Source: Rhodobiaceae bacterium
Lineage (GTDB): Bacteria; Pseudomonadota; Alphaproteobacteria; Parvibaculales; Parvibaculaceae
Assembly (NCBI GenBank): GCA_027352645.1
Contig: DAIEIL010000042.1
Location: 1 to 22,144 of the forward strand
Reading direction: 5' to 3'
Length of the DNA: 22,144 bases
Position 1 is the stretch's first letter, and the number at the start of each line of letters is the position of its first letter. The notes below the pieces were generated by a model that worked only from the letters and a program-made list of their open reading frames with translations, was not told the DNA's origin and did no database searches. Both the position numbers and the translations under genes were made by a program. Of this stretch, positions 14,896 through 22,144 are shown piece after piece.

Positions 14896-16677
14896 GAGAG
14901 CCTCGGCATCGAGCGCGTAGAGCGTCTCCGCGCCGGCCGTCGCGGGCGCCAGCAGGCCTTCCGCGAGCGGCAGCTGCTGGGCCGCATAAAAACGCGCCGT
15001 GGCGAGCCGTGCCGCGAGGAAGGAATCACCCTCGGCCTTCGCCGCCGCCAGAGCGCCCAGCGCGAGGAAGTGTCCACCCGCGACCGTGCCGAAGAGGCGC
15101 AGATAGGGCGAAGCACCGGCGAGACAATCGTCGGTCGCCGACTTCAGACGCGCGAGCATCCAGTCCGTCGCCTTGTCGAGCGTGTCGAGCCTCTGATCGA
15201 GCGCGACACCAATCGAAGCGAGGCCTTCGTGGTTCGCGGCCCGCGCCTTTGCCGCCGTCTCGCGCATCTCGGCGATGAAGCCCTTCACCACAGCGCCATT
15301 GCCGAGCGGCAGCTTGCGCGTCACGAGGTCGATGGCCTGAATGCCGTTCGTGCCTTCATAGATCGGCAAGATGCGGGCATCGCGGTAATATTGCGCCGCG
15401 CCCGTCTCCTCGATGAAACCCATGCCGCCATGGATCTGCACGCCGAGGGATGCAACCTCGCATCCGATATCGGTGGAGAAGCTTTTTGCGATCGGCGTCA
15501 GAAGATCGGCACGGGCCTGACCCTCCGCACGCTCCTCCGGCGTCGCGCCATGATGCGCGCGGTCGATCGCCACGGCATTGGCGTAGCAGATGGCACGCGC
15601 GGCTTCGGTGAGCGCCTTCATTGTGAAGAGCATGCGACGCACGTCGGGATGCACGACGATGGGCTCCATCTCGCCCGGCGCGAGCGTCGAGCCGGTGGAC
15701 CTGCCCTGCTTGCGTTCCGTCGCATAGGCGAGCGCATGCTGATAGGCGCGCTCCGCCACCGCGACGCCCTGCGTGCCGACGAGAAGGCGCGCATTGTTCA
15801 TCATCGTGAACATGCAGGCGAGGCCCTTGTTCTCCTGTCCGATCAGCGTGCCGATGGCGCCGCCATTATCGCCGAAGGACATGACGCAAGTGGGGCTGCC
15901 GTGAATGCCGAGCTTCTCTTCGAGGCCGACGCATTTCGCATCGTTGCGCGCGCCGAGAGAACCATCCGCATTGACGAGATATTTCGGCACGAGAAAGAGC
16001 GAAATGCCCCTGGTGCCCGCAGGCGCATCGGGCAAACGCGCGAGGACGAGATGGACGATGTTCTCGGCCATGTCGTGATCGCCATAGGTGATGAAGATCT
16101 TGGTTCCGGTGATGCGATAGGTGCCGTCGCCCTGCGGCACGGCCTTGGCCTTCAGCGCATTGAGGTCCGAGCCCGCCTGCGGCTCGGTCAGGTTCATCGT
16201 GCCTGTCCATTCGCCCGAGATGAGCCTGGAGAGATAAAGCCGCTTCTGCTCCTCCGTGCCATGCGCCGTCAGCGCCTCGACGGTGCCCTGGCTCAGGATC
16301 GGGCAGAGGCCGAAGCCCATATTGGCGGCGTTCCACATCTCCTGCATGGCCGTGGCGAGCGCCAGCGGAAGCCCCTGCCCGCCAAATTCGGGCGAGGCCG
16401 CGAGGCTGCCCCAGCCGCCCTCAACCCAGCGCGCATAGGCTTCCGGGAAGCCCTTCGGCGTCTTCACGCCATCGGCTTCGAGCCGCGCGCCCTCATGGTC
16501 GCCCGATTTGTTCAGCGGCGCGAGAACGTCGCCGGCGAGCTTCGCGCCCTCCTCCAGCACCGCTTCGATGAGGTCCGGCGTCAATTCGGCGAAATCGCCC
16601 TTGCCCGCAAGCGACCCGAGCCCCGCCACTTCCTGAAGCACAAAAGCCATGTCACGGACGGGGGCGCGGTAAGTCAT
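14887..16677 (-). CDS. Acyl-CoA dehydrogenase, long (about 600-residue) form with C-terminal extension
   Basis: The 596-residue FAD enzyme oxidises acyl-CoA to trans-2-enoyl-CoA, passing electrons to ETF. It begins with the short N-terminal segment typical of this subgroup (MTYRAPVRDMAFVLQEV). The FAD/substrate motif is MNLTEPQAGSDLNALKAKAV (161-180), followed by GTKIFITYGDHD, QIHGGMGFIEETGAAQYYRD (414-433) and the catalytic-base block ILPIYEGTNGIQAIDLVTRK, with Glu441 as likely base. A C-terminal helical domain of about 130 residues follows, as in the PA0506/FadE5-like group. Chain-length preference is not predictable. The ATG at 16675-16677 follows a GAGGA site. Its promoter should be in the 97-bp divergent gap shared with the SDR gene. 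The hydrolase downstream may be co-transcribed. Confidence 0.93.
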   Translation of the reverse strand: MTYRAPVRDMAFVLQEVAGLGSLAGKGDFAELTPDLIEAVLEEGAKLAGDVLAPLNKSGDHEGARLEADGVKTPKGFPEAYARWVEGGWGSLAASPEFGGQGLPLALATAMQEMWNAANMGFGLCPILSQGTVEALTAHGTEEQKRLYLSRLISGEWTGTMNLTEPQAGSDLNALKAKAVPQGDGTYRITGTKIFITYGDHDMAENIVHLVLARLPDAPAGTRGISLFLVPKYLVNADGSLGARNDAKCVGLEEKLGIHGSPTCVMSFGDNGGAIGTLIGQENKGLACMFTMMNNARLLVGTQGVAVAERAYQHALAYATERKQGRSTGSTLAPGEMEPIVVHPDVRRMLFTMKALTEAARAICYANAVAIDRAHHGATPEERAEGQARADLLTPIAKSFSTDIGCEVASLGVQIHGGMGFIEETGAAQYYRDARILPIYEGTNGIQAIDLVTRKLPLGNGAVVKGFIAEMRETAAKARAANHEGLASIGVALDQRLDTLDKATDWMLARLKSATDDCLAGASPYLRLFGTVAGGHFLALGALAAAKAEGDSFLAARLATARFYAAQQLPLAEGLLAPATAGAETLYALDAEALGA

Positions 16678-16774
16678 GGAAAATCCTCGGGCAAATACTG
16701 AAGCGGTTCTAACAGCCGGGGGCGTTTTAATCTATTCTGGCCCATGTTTGAACTGCGACAGATAGGAGGCCCGC

Positions 16775-17602
16775 ATGACGACGGGCAATGACCAAAAAAC
16801 ACGCACCGCTCTCGTCACCGGCGCCTCGGCGGGCATCGGGCGCGAACTCGCGCTGGTCTTCGCCGAAAACGGCTTCGATCTGGTGCTCGTCGCCCGCCGC
16901 AAGGAGCGGCTGGAAGCGCTGGCGCAGGAAGCGCAGGGCAAATTCGGCGTGAAAGCCCATATTCTGGCGGTTGATCTCACCGATCCCGCCGCGCCCCGCC
17001 AGCTCTTCGACGAAATGGCCCGCCGGCACATCATGATCGATGCGCTGGTCAACAATGCGGGTTTTACGGTTCCGGGCTTCTTTCGCGATACGCATTGGGA
17101 AGACCAGAAACACCTCATCCAGGTTATGGTGACTGCGGTGGCCGAACTCTGCCATCTGTTCGGGCCGGGCATGGCTGCGCGGCGCTATGGCCGCATCATC
17201 AATGTCGCCTCGCTCGCAGGCCACCTTCCGGGCGCCGCTGGCGGCACGCTCTACGCGGCGGCCAAGAGCTTCGTCATCAAGATGTCGGAAAGCCTCGCGC
17301 TCGAAAATATCGGCAACAATGTCCATGTGACGGCGCTCTGCCCCGGCTTCACCTATACGGAGTTCCATGACGTCGCGGGCAATCGCGAGGAAATGAACAA
17401 GCTGCCGAAATTCATCTGGATGACAGGCGATGTCGTCGCGCGACAGGCTTATGACGCGGTGATGGCGGGCAAGCCGGTCATCATCAATGGTGGGATCAAC
17501 AATGTCATCGCGCTTCTGGCGCGTTACCTTCCGCAGCGGCTCGTTCATTCCCTGATGGCGCTGAACCAGCGCAACGCGAAGGCGAAGCCCCGTGCCGTCT
17601 GA
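16775..17602 (+). CDS. Short-chain dehydrogenase/reductase
   Basis: The 275-residue classical-type SDR has cofactor motif TGASAGIG (15-22), with basic ARRKERLE after strand 2 that suggests NADP(H) preference. It also has LVNNAGF (91-97), the catalytic Ser146 (NVASLAG) and Tyr160/Lys164 (YAAAKSF). The layout resembles DltE/YqjQ-like SDRs with the PGFTYTEFHD segment after the active site. The substrate is unknown. The ATG is preceded by AGGAGG (16764-16769, 5-bp spacing), the strongest ribosome-binding site in the window. Its 3' end overlaps the Sua5-type gene by 11 bp, so the two are co-expressed. It diverges from the acyl-CoA dehydrogenase, consistent with but not proof of a role in acyl metabolism. 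Confidence 0.92.
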   Translation: MTTGNDQKTRTALVTGASAGIGRELALVFAENGFDLVLVARRKERLEALAQEAQGKFGVKAHILAVDLTDPAAPRQLFDEMARRHIMIDALVNNAGFTVPGFFRDTHWEDQKHLIQVMVTAVAELCHLFGPGMAARRYGRIINVASLAGHLPGAAGGTLYAAAKSFVIKMSESLALENIGNNVHVTALCPGFTYTEFHDVAGNREEMNKLPKFIWMTGDVVARQAYDAVMAGKPVIINGGINNVIALLARYLPQRLVHSLMALNQRNAKAKPRAV

Positions 17603-18557
17603 ACTTCTGCCTGCGAACGAAGAAGCCATCGCGCGCGGCGGCGCGCTCATCCGCCAGGGAAGGCTCGTCGCCTTCCCGACCGAAACGGTTTACGGCCTCG
17701 GCGCCGACGCGACGAACGACCAAGCGGTCGCGAGCATTTTCGAAGCAAAGGGACGGCCGACATTCAATCCGCTCATCGTGCATGTTACCGGCCGCGAGGA
17801 AGCGGCAGCCCATGCCCGCTTCACGCCGGAGGCCGATGCGCTTGCCCGCGCCTTCTGGCCGGGCGGCATCACGCTCGTCCTGCCGCGCCTTGCGACAACG
17901 CCAATCTCGCTTCTCGTCAGCGCCGGTCTCGACACGGTGGCGCTGCGCGCGCCCGCGCATGAGATCGCGCAATCGCTGATCCGCGCCGCCGGGCGGCCCA
18001 TCGCCGCGCCCTCTGCCAACGCGTCGGGCGAAGTGAGCCCCACCCGCGCCGAACATGTCATGGCTTCGCTCGGACATTCCGACCTGCTGTCGTTGATCCT
18101 CGATGGCGGCCAATGCCCGCTCGGCCTTGAATCGACCGTCATCGGCTTTCCCGACAGCGCTGCGCCAACGCTTCTGCGCCCCGGCGCCGTCCCGCGCGAG
18201 GAGATCGAGCATGTGCTGGGACGCCCGCTCGCGTCTGCCGATGTGGCGTCCGGCGAAGCGGGCCGCTCGTCGCCCGGACAGCTCGCCAGCCATTACGCGC
18301 CCCGCGCGGCGCTCCGGCTCGATGCGGCGGAAGCGCGAAACGGCGAATTGCTGCTGGGTTTCGGGCCGGCGAAAAATGCGGCTCTCAACCTCTCGCCCTC
18401 CGGCGATCTGCGGGAGGCCGCCGCAAATCTCTTCGCCATGCTGCGCGCGCTCGACGAAAAGGCGCATGGGAAGGGCATCGCCGTGACGCCCATTCCCTCA
18501 AATGGCCTCGGCGAGGCAATCAATGACCGCCTGCGCCGCGCCGCCGCCCCGCGTTAA
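17592..18557 (+). CDS. L-threonylcarbamoyladenylate synthase (Sua5/TsaC family)
   Basis: This enzyme makes threonylcarbamoyl-AMP from threonine, bicarbonate and ATP, the first step of t6A37 tRNA modification for ANN-decoding tRNAs. The 321-residue protein is the long Sua5 form. Its YrdC domain (about 10-200) has GRLVAFPTETVYGLGADATN, KGRPTFNPLIVH, PSANASGEVSPTRAEHV, LESTVIGF and LLRPGAVPREE. A linker SPGQLASHYAPRAAL follows, then a smaller C-terminal Sua5 domain. The start is GTG 17592, inside the end of the SDR gene (11-bp overlap), with no better in-frame start nearby. Its TAA overlaps the stop codon of the convergent YqhA-type gene at 18554-18557. The gene is presumed essential unless a second YrdC-type protein exists. 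Confidence 0.93.
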   Translation: MPSELLPANEEAIARGGALIRQGRLVAFPTETVYGLGADATNDQAVASIFEAKGRPTFNPLIVHVTGREEAAAHARFTPEADALARAFWPGGITLVLPRLATTPISLLVSAGLDTVALRAPAHEIAQSLIRAAGRPIAAPSANASGEVSPTRAEHVMASLGHSDLLSLILDGGQCPLGLESTVIGFPDSAAPTLLRPGAVPREEIEHVLGRPLASADVASGEAGRSSPGQLASHYAPRAALRLDAAEARNGELLLGFGPAKNAALNLSPSGDLREAAANLFAMLRALDEKAHGKGIAVTPIPSNGLGEAINDRLRRAAAPR

Positions 18558-19048
18558 TGCGCCTTGATGGCAATACGGTCGAGGAAACCGAGCGCGACCG
18601 CGGATACCACGAAAGCCATGTGCATGATCGTCATCCACATGATCTGAGGTTCCGTGTATTGCGTGGCATTCAGGAATATCTGCAGAAGATGGATCGATGA
18701 AATGGCGACGATGGCGGAAGCGACCTTCACCTTGAGGCTTCCCGCATCGAGCTTTCCGAGCCAGCTGAGATCGACCTTCGCGTCGTAACGGCTGACGAAA
18801 TTCTCATAGCTCGAAATCATCACCATCAGAACAAGACTCGCCACCAGCGCCGCGTCGATAAGGCCGAGCATGGCCAGGATCATTTCGGCTTCGCTATAGT
18901 TGAAGGCATTGAGAAACACCTTGGCGAGTTTCAGCGTGAAGCTTGCCGCATAAAGCGCAAGCGCGGCCGCAAGTCCAAGATAAAAGACCACGAGCACCCA
19001 GCGGCTCGACAGGATCACGCGTTCGATCAGCAACTCAACGGATTTCAT
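18554..19048 (-). CDS. YqhA/UPF0114 (TIGR00645-like) inner-membrane protein
   Basis: The 164-residue protein, the same length as E. coli YqhA as I recall, is almost entirely hydrophobic helices. Segments lie at about 15-40 (WVLVVFYLGLAAALALYAAS), 53-80 (MILAMLGLIDAALVASLVLM), 105-125 and 135-157. A conserved polar loop, SSYENFVSR followed by WLGKLDAGSLKVKVA, lies between. The family's function is unknown; some members are called transporters without firm evidence. I set the start at ATG 19046-19048, preceded by GAGGG at 19053-19057. An in-frame extension to 19159 adds 37 residues rich in Cys and Arg that do not look like the family. It is convergent with the Sua5-type gene, sharing stop-codon bases, and lies 62 bp downstream of the VOC gene. 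Confidence 0.88.
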   Translation of the reverse strand: MKSVELLIERVILSSRWVLVVFYLGLAAALALYAASFTLKLAKVFLNAFNYSEAEMILAMLGLIDAALVASLVLMVMISSYENFVSRYDAKVDLSWLGKLDAGSLKVKVASAIVAISSIHLLQIFLNATQYTEPQIMWMTIMHMAFVVSAVALGFLDRIAIKAH

Positions 19049-19110
19049 AACACCCTCGATGGATAGCGGAGGATGACATATAGCGTCGTCACACCGGATT
19101 TCCAGAGGGA

Positions 19111-19992
19111 TCAGGCACTCTCCGCCACAGGTCCAACGAGAAGCACAGGCACGCCGCATGTTGGCTTACGAATGGTCGCAACCTCCGTGCCCTTCTTGCG
19201 CCCCTTTCGCACTTCGGAAACATCTGCACCTTCTCGCACGAGCCGGTCTCGCACGATGCCGACACTGCCTGCTTTCCAGGCAAGCCCCCAGAAGTGGTCG
19301 GCGTCCGGCGCCCTGCCACTTTCGAGAGGCTGCACGATTTCGAGCGTCACCCCGCCAAGGCGGAAGAAAAGCTGCCGCACACCCCATTCGGGCTTCGACT
19401 GATCGAGCGCGAGGCGGATACCGAACTGATCTCCGAAGAGATGCTTGCAGGCATCGGCGTCAGAGGTCATCACCACGATATGATCGAGCGCGGAGATAGC
19501 CTCTTCTTCGCGCAAGCCCGGCCGCAGCTCCGCCCCAGGTAATGGCTCGGGCGAAAGCTGCTCATGACCCATCATGAAGAGACCCCGCGCAATCTCGGCC
19601 GGGACCATCAGGGTTCTCCAGCGCCGCTGCTCTCCGGCGGGCCCCGAAACCTCCGCCTCGGGAAAAAGGACGGCGGGCAACCCCCGCGTCTTCAGCCCCT
19701 CGACAGTCCGCGCGGCATCGGGCGTCGAGAAAACGATACCGACAATGCCCTCGCCAGCCTTGTCGAGCTGGGACGAAAGGAGGCTTCCCCAAGGCGCGCC
19801 TGTTTCGGAGGAAGACAGAAGATCGACCGACATGTTACCGAGACGATAGATGACGCGCTCCGTACCGCCGTCCCGATAGCGCCATGACGGCGAACGGCCA
19901 AGCATCCGTGTGTAAATACGCTCGGCTTCCGCAACGTCCCTCACGCCGATCATGATCCGGTCAATACCGTCGACCAATGCCTCTCCCGTCAT
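19111..19992 (-). CDS. Two-domain VOC (glyoxalase/dioxygenase-fold) protein
   Basis: The 293-residue protein has two vicinal-oxygen-chelate modules. Module one, about 6-120, begins VDGIDRIMIGVRDVAEAERI and continues with LGRSPSWRYRDGGTERVIY. Module two, about 165-285, begins ISALDHIVVMTSDADACKHL and has FFRLGGVTLEIVQPL. The second keeps a His (LDHIVV) and a Glu (LEIV) at usual metal positions; the first has Asp instead of His (GIDRIMIG), so it may be the degenerate half. Members include glyoxalases, extradiol dioxygenases and resistance proteins; no activity can be assigned. The ATG at 19990-19992 has a GAGGGTGG-like site upstream. It diverges from the FAD-oxidase gene across 143 bp and could be co-transcribed with the YqhA-type gene. 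Confidence 0.85.
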   Translation of the reverse strand: MTGEALVDGIDRIMIGVRDVAEAERIYTRMLGRSPSWRYRDGGTERVIYRLGNMSVDLLSSSETGAPWGSLLSSQLDKAGEGIVGIVFSTPDAARTVEGLKTRGLPAVLFPEAEVSGPAGEQRRWRTLMVPAEIARGLFMMGHEQLSPEPLPGAELRPGLREEEAISALDHIVVMTSDADACKHLFGDQFGIRLALDQSKPEWGVRQLFFRLGGVTLEIVQPLESGRAPDADHFWGLAWKAGSVGIVRDRLVREGADVSEVRKGRKKGTEVATIRKPTCGVPVLLVGPVAESA

Positions 19993-20135
19993 TCCACCCT
20001 CAGCCGCTTCATTTTGTTGCGGCCATGCTAGACTTCATGGACCACATTGCGAAGAACGAAGACGACAATGCCGGATATGAAATCTCTGCTTGACGATCGT
20101 GCACGCAGTCGCTCCTGCGGAAGGACGAGTGCGTG

Positions 20136-21557
20136 ATGGCATCCGCGGAAACGCTGGCAAGGATGAAGGCGGCCGTCGGTCCCAAGGGCTACCTCGACGA
20201 TGCCGCCGACATGGCGCCCTATCTCGTGGAACGGCGCGATCTCTACAAGGGCCGCGCGGCCGCCGTTCTGAAACCCGCATCCACCGCCGAAGTCGCGGCG
20301 CTGATGCGTATCGCCCATGAGACCGGGACGCCCGTGGTGCCGCAGGGTGGCAATACGGGCCTTGTCGGCGGACAAATTCCCTTCGAGACGGGCGACGAAG
20401 TCATCCTCTCGCTCCAGCGCATGAACCGCATCCTCGCGCTCGATCCGGCGAACAACACGCTCACCGTCGAGGCGGGCGTGACGCTCGCCGCCGCGCAAGC
20501 CGCGGCCGAGGATGCGGACCGTCTCTTTCCCCTCAGCCTCGCCTCGGAAGGAAGCTGCCAGATCGGCGGAAATCTGGCGACCAATGCGGGAGGCACGGCC
20601 GTCCTTCATTACGGCAATGCGCGCGATCTCGTGCTTGGCCTCGAAGTCGTGCTCGCCGACGGCCGCATCTGGGAGAGCCTCAAAGGTCTGCGTAAGGACA
20701 ATACGGGCTATGATCTCAAACAGGTCTTTCTCGGATCGGAAGGCACGCTCGGCATCATCACCGGTGCCGTGCTGAAGCTCTTTCCGCGACCCCGCGCCAT
20801 GGCGACCGGCTTCGTCGCCGTGCCCGATGTCGAGGCGGCGGTGAAGCTGCTGCGCCTCGCCGATGCCGCAACGGGCGGCCTCGTCACCAGCTTCGAGCTC
20901 ATACCCCGCATCGGCATCGACTTCGTGGTGAAGCATCTGCCGGGCGCGAGCAATCCTTTGAAGGCGCCCTCGCCCTGGTATGTGCTGATCGAACTCTCGA
21001 CGGGCGACGACAGCGGGGCTCTCGCCTTGAGTTTCGAAGCCTTGCTCGGCGACGCGATGGAAAAAGGTCTCGTCACCGACGCCGCCCTTGCCTCCTCGCA
21101 GGCGCAGCGGGCGGCTTTCTGGCGGATGCGTGAATCCATGTCCGATGTGCAGAAGCTCGAAGGCGGCAGCATCAAGCACGATGTCTCCGTGCCGGTTTCC
21201 GCCGTCGCCGAATTCATCGCCCGCGCGACCAGAGCCGTTGAGGCGGCGCTCCCCGGCATCCGCCCCGTGCCCTTCGGCCATGTCGGAGACGGCAACATCC
21301 ATTTCAACCTGAGTCAGCCCGTTGGCGCCGACACGGCGGCCTATCTCGCCCGCTGGGACGAGATGAGCGCCATCGTGCATGGCATCGTGCGCGAACTCGG
21401 CGGCTCGATCAGCGCTGAGCATGGCATAGGCCGGATGAAGCGCGACGAGATCGCGGCGACCAAATCCACCGTCGAGATGGAACTGATGCGCACGCTGAAA
21501 CGCGCACTCGACCCCAAGGGGATTCTCAATCCGGGCAAGGTTGTGTCGGCGGGCTGA
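20136..21557 (+). CDS. FAD-linked oxidase, GlcD / D-2-hydroxyacid dehydrogenase family
   Basis: The 473-residue flavoenzyme has an FAD-binding PCMH domain (about 40-220: VVPQGGNTGLVGGQIPFETG, IGGNLATNAGGTAVLHYGN, FLGSEGTLGIITGAVLKLFP). A C-terminal FAD-oxidase domain follows, with the metal/substrate motifs PFGHVGDGNIHFNL and SAEHGIGRMKRDE and the family ending DPKGILNPGKV. It most resembles D-2-hydroxyglutarate or D-lactate dehydrogenases that oxidise a 2-hydroxyacid to the 2-oxoacid and pass electrons to quinone, cytochrome or ETF. No membrane segment is seen, and no glcE/glcF partner is adjacent. Start codons ATG 20136 and GTG 20133 are adjacent; AAGGA at 20121-20125 could serve either (10- or 7-bp spacing). 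It converges on the CBS-domain gene 10 bp downstream. Confidence 0.92.
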   Translation: MASAETLARMKAAVGPKGYLDDAADMAPYLVERRDLYKGRAAAVLKPASTAEVAALMRIAHETGTPVVPQGGNTGLVGGQIPFETGDEVILSLQRMNRILALDPANNTLTVEAGVTLAAAQAAAEDADRLFPLSLASEGSCQIGGNLATNAGGTAVLHYGNARDLVLGLEVVLADGRIWESLKGLRKDNTGYDLKQVFLGSEGTLGIITGAVLKLFPRPRAMATGFVAVPDVEAAVKLLRLADAATGGLVTSFELIPRIGIDFVVKHLPGASNPLKAPSPWYVLIELSTGDDSGALALSFEALLGDAMEKGLVTDAALASSQAQRAAFWRMRESMSDVQKLEGGSIKHDVSVPVSAVAEFIARATRAVEAALPGIRPVPFGHVGDGNIHFNLSQPVGADTAAYLARWDEMSAIVHGIVRELGGSISAEHGIGRMKRDEIAATKSTVEMELMRTLKRALDPKGILNPGKVVSAG

Positions 21558-21564
21558 ACGCCCG
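21550..21564. repeat. Small hairpin over the FAD-oxidase stop codon
   Basis: CGGGC (21550-21554) and GCCCG (21560-21564) form a 5-bp stem, and the TGA stop (21555-21557) sits in the 5-base loop. It lies in the 10-bp gap between convergent genes. No T-run follows on either strand, so it may only be a weak bidirectional pause element, or chance. Confidence 0.22.
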
Positions 21565-21567
21565 GCT

Positions 21568-22144
21568 TCAATCGGCCGTTCGCGCCAGCGGGCTTCCGAT
21601 GGGAAGGTTCTGCGCGGGCACGATCAGCACCTTGTCGATGCGCGGCCCGTCCATGTCGACGATCTCGAAGCGATAGCCGTTCCATCCGAAATAATCGCCT
21701 TCACGCGGCAGACGCCCGAACCAGTTGAACATGACGCCCGCAAGCGTATTCACCTCGACATGCTCGTCGCCGGGCAGCTTCGTCAGATTGAGAAGGCGGC
21801 GCACTTCATCGACCGAAACGACACCATCGACGATGAAGGAACCATCCTCGCGCGTGACAACGGCGGGATTTGAATCCGCCGAATGATCGGCAATATCGCC
21901 GATCATGGCGAAGAAGATTTCAGCCATGGTAATGGTGCCGACCACGTCGCCATATTCGTCGATGACGAAGGCCATATACATGCTCTCCGCCTGCAGGATG
22001 CTCAGCGCCTTGAGCACCGACGTCGTGCGCGGGATATAGAGCGGCGGCGACATCCTCCGCATCAGCTCTTCGTTGGAGCCGGGCGTGAGATAAAGATCCT
22101 CGAGCCGGATCATGCCCAGCGGTTCGCCTGTCGCGCCGCGCCGG
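21568..22144 (-). CDS. Hemolysin-family / CorC-type protein, C-terminal part (5' end beyond the window)
   Basis: The frame is open from the stop (complement of 21568-21570) to the right edge, so the start is outside. The residues before the internal ATG at 22113 (RRGATGEPLG) read directly into GMIRLEDLYL, the end of a first CBS domain, so that ATG is not the true start. A second CBS domain follows (YIPRTTSVLKALSILQAE, then FVIDEYGDVVGTITMAEIFF). After it comes a CorC/HlyC transporter-associated domain (DGSFIVDGVVSVDEVRRLL, TLAGVMFNWFGRLP, YRFEIVDMDGPRIDKVLI). Full proteins usually have an N-terminal CNNM/DUF21 membrane domain and are linked to Mg/Co efflux or, in short soluble forms, ribosome-related roles. 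Which form this is cannot be told from the visible part. Confidence 0.88.
   Translation of the reverse strand, partial: RRGATGEPLGMIRLEDLYLTPGSNEELMRRMSPPLYIPRTTSVLKALSILQAESMYMAFVIDEYGDVVGTITMAEIFFAMIGDIADHSADSNPAVVTREDGSFIVDGVVSVDEVRRLLNLTKLPGDEHVEVNTLAGVMFNWFGRLPREGDYFGWNGYRFEIVDMDGPRIDKVLIVPAQNLPIGSPLARTAD

Noticed and set aside
14821..16701. 626-codon open frame on the + strand opposite the acyl-CoA dehydrogenase
   Set aside because: Same reason: a frame shadow of a clear gene, with Arg-rich low-information translation and no credible start.
18554..18557. Overlapping stop codons of the Sua5-type and YqhA-type genes as a possible frameshift artefact
   Set aside because: Both proteins have full family length and proper C-termini; compact convergent ends are common in such genomes.
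1..22144. Mobile elements, CRISPR arrays, toxin-antitoxin pairs or defence genes
   Set aside because: No transposase, integrase, repeat array, or base-composition break was seen; all genes look like resident chromosome.

Overview
The window looks like an ordinary stretch of chromosome from a GC-rich alphaproteobacterium. Gene order and protein character suggest a Parvibaculum-like or other Hyphomicrobiales-type lineage. That assignment is an inference from memory, not from a search. Coding density is very high, with about 20 genes, short gaps and several start/stop overlaps. I see no insertion sequence, prophage, CRISPR array, integrase, tRNA or rRNA gene, and no stretch over 300 bases without a gene.

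Left part (1-3339, + strand): the 3' end of a Sel1-repeat protein, a J-domain co-chaperone lacking the zinc finger, then fabI (fatty-acid synthesis) and aroC (chorismate synthesis) 5 bp apart.

Centre (3349-12123, all - strand, read right to left): a tight eight-gene cluster. It runs HDAC-family deacetylase, xseB, polyprenyl diphosphate synthase (ispA-like), dxs, tlyA-type RNA methyltransferase, TrmA/RlmD-type RNA methyltransferase, a SAM methyltransferase of unknown substrate, and a membrane-anchored stand-alone glutamate-synthase (FMN/3Fe-4S) domain protein. The dxs and ispA products start and extend isoprenoid synthesis, and the two RNA methyltransferases ride along by translational coupling. 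The last two genes overlap by one base (TGATG) and are the least understood part of the window.

Right part (12381-22144): a soluble globin-coupled chemotaxis transducer (+). Next come a metallo-beta-lactamase-fold hydrolase and a long-form acyl-CoA dehydrogenase (both -). An SDR oxidoreductase overlaps a Sua5/TsaC tRNA threonylcarbamoylation enzyme (both +). A YqhA-type membrane protein and a two-domain VOC protein follow (both -), then a GlcD-type FAD oxidase (+). The window ends inside a CBS/CorC-type hemolysin-family gene (-).

I did not find a convincing novel multi-gene system. The best leads are the coupled methyltransferase/glutamate-synthase-like pair, the haem-sensor transducer, and several hairpins that enclose or abut stop codons.
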